From assembly GCA_021786815.1 (NCBI GenBank), contig JAJYMR010000300.1, positions 1 through 7,702 on the forward strand: DNA of 7,702 bases, written 5' to 3'. The DNA comes from Deltaproteobacteria bacterium. GTDB taxonomy: Bacteria; Desulfobacterota; Binatia; Binatales; Binataceae. This document shows positions 7,698 to 7,702 of the stretch, piece after piece; the stretch's first letter is position 1, and each line of letters begins with the position of its first letter. The notes under the pieces are model-generated. The model did no database searches, was not told the origin of the DNA, and saw only the letters and a list, made by a program, of their open reading frames with translations. The translations under genes were made by a program, and so were the position numbers.

Positions 7698-7702
7698 TCC
7701 GC

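Overview
The window is a compact, GC-rich stretch of bacterial chromosome with eight protein genes, seven of them complete. No RNA gene, CRISPR array, insertion sequence or phage gene is visible. An LPS-kinase-like gene and a SecA with the C-terminal zinc tail suggest a Gram-negative (diderm) bacterium. The mix of a luciferase-like (possibly F420-dependent) oxidoreductase, a cyclase-family hydrolase and a nitrosocyanin-like cupredoxin fits soil or groundwater lineages such as Binatota or other Desulfobacterota-like groups. That placement is a low-confidence guess from gene content only.

Left part, plus strand (1-1600): the end of a luciferase-like monooxygenase, then an exported small copper protein related to nitrosocyanin (156-545), then a cyclase/kynurenine-formamidase-family metal hydrolase (606-1544). 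Good ribosome binding sites and short gaps suggest one transcript. It ends in a strong hairpin terminator at 1563-1600.

Middle, plus strand (1689-3240): a divergent WaaP/InaA-like lipopolysaccharide kinase, followed after 13 bases by a VIT1/CCC1-family Fe/Mn transporter. The kinase gene has no clear Shine-Dalgarno sequence and has a -10-like box only 11 bases before its ATG.

Right part, minus strand (7653 down to 3266): secA, argJ and a small Rieske ferredoxin, read in that order. secA and argJ are textbook complete housekeeping genes. The Rieske gene is tightly coupled to argJ: its Shine-Dalgarno touches the argJ stop codon. The 203-base secA-argJ gap may hold a promoter for argJ. The VIT gene and the Rieske gene converge with only 25 bases between them.

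The most interesting item is the cupredoxin. It resembles nitrosocyanin, the red copper protein of ammonia oxidisers, but has a different apparent ligand set and sits beside catabolic-type enzymes. I see no evidence of a wholly new multi-gene system; the rest is ordinary chromosomal sequence.
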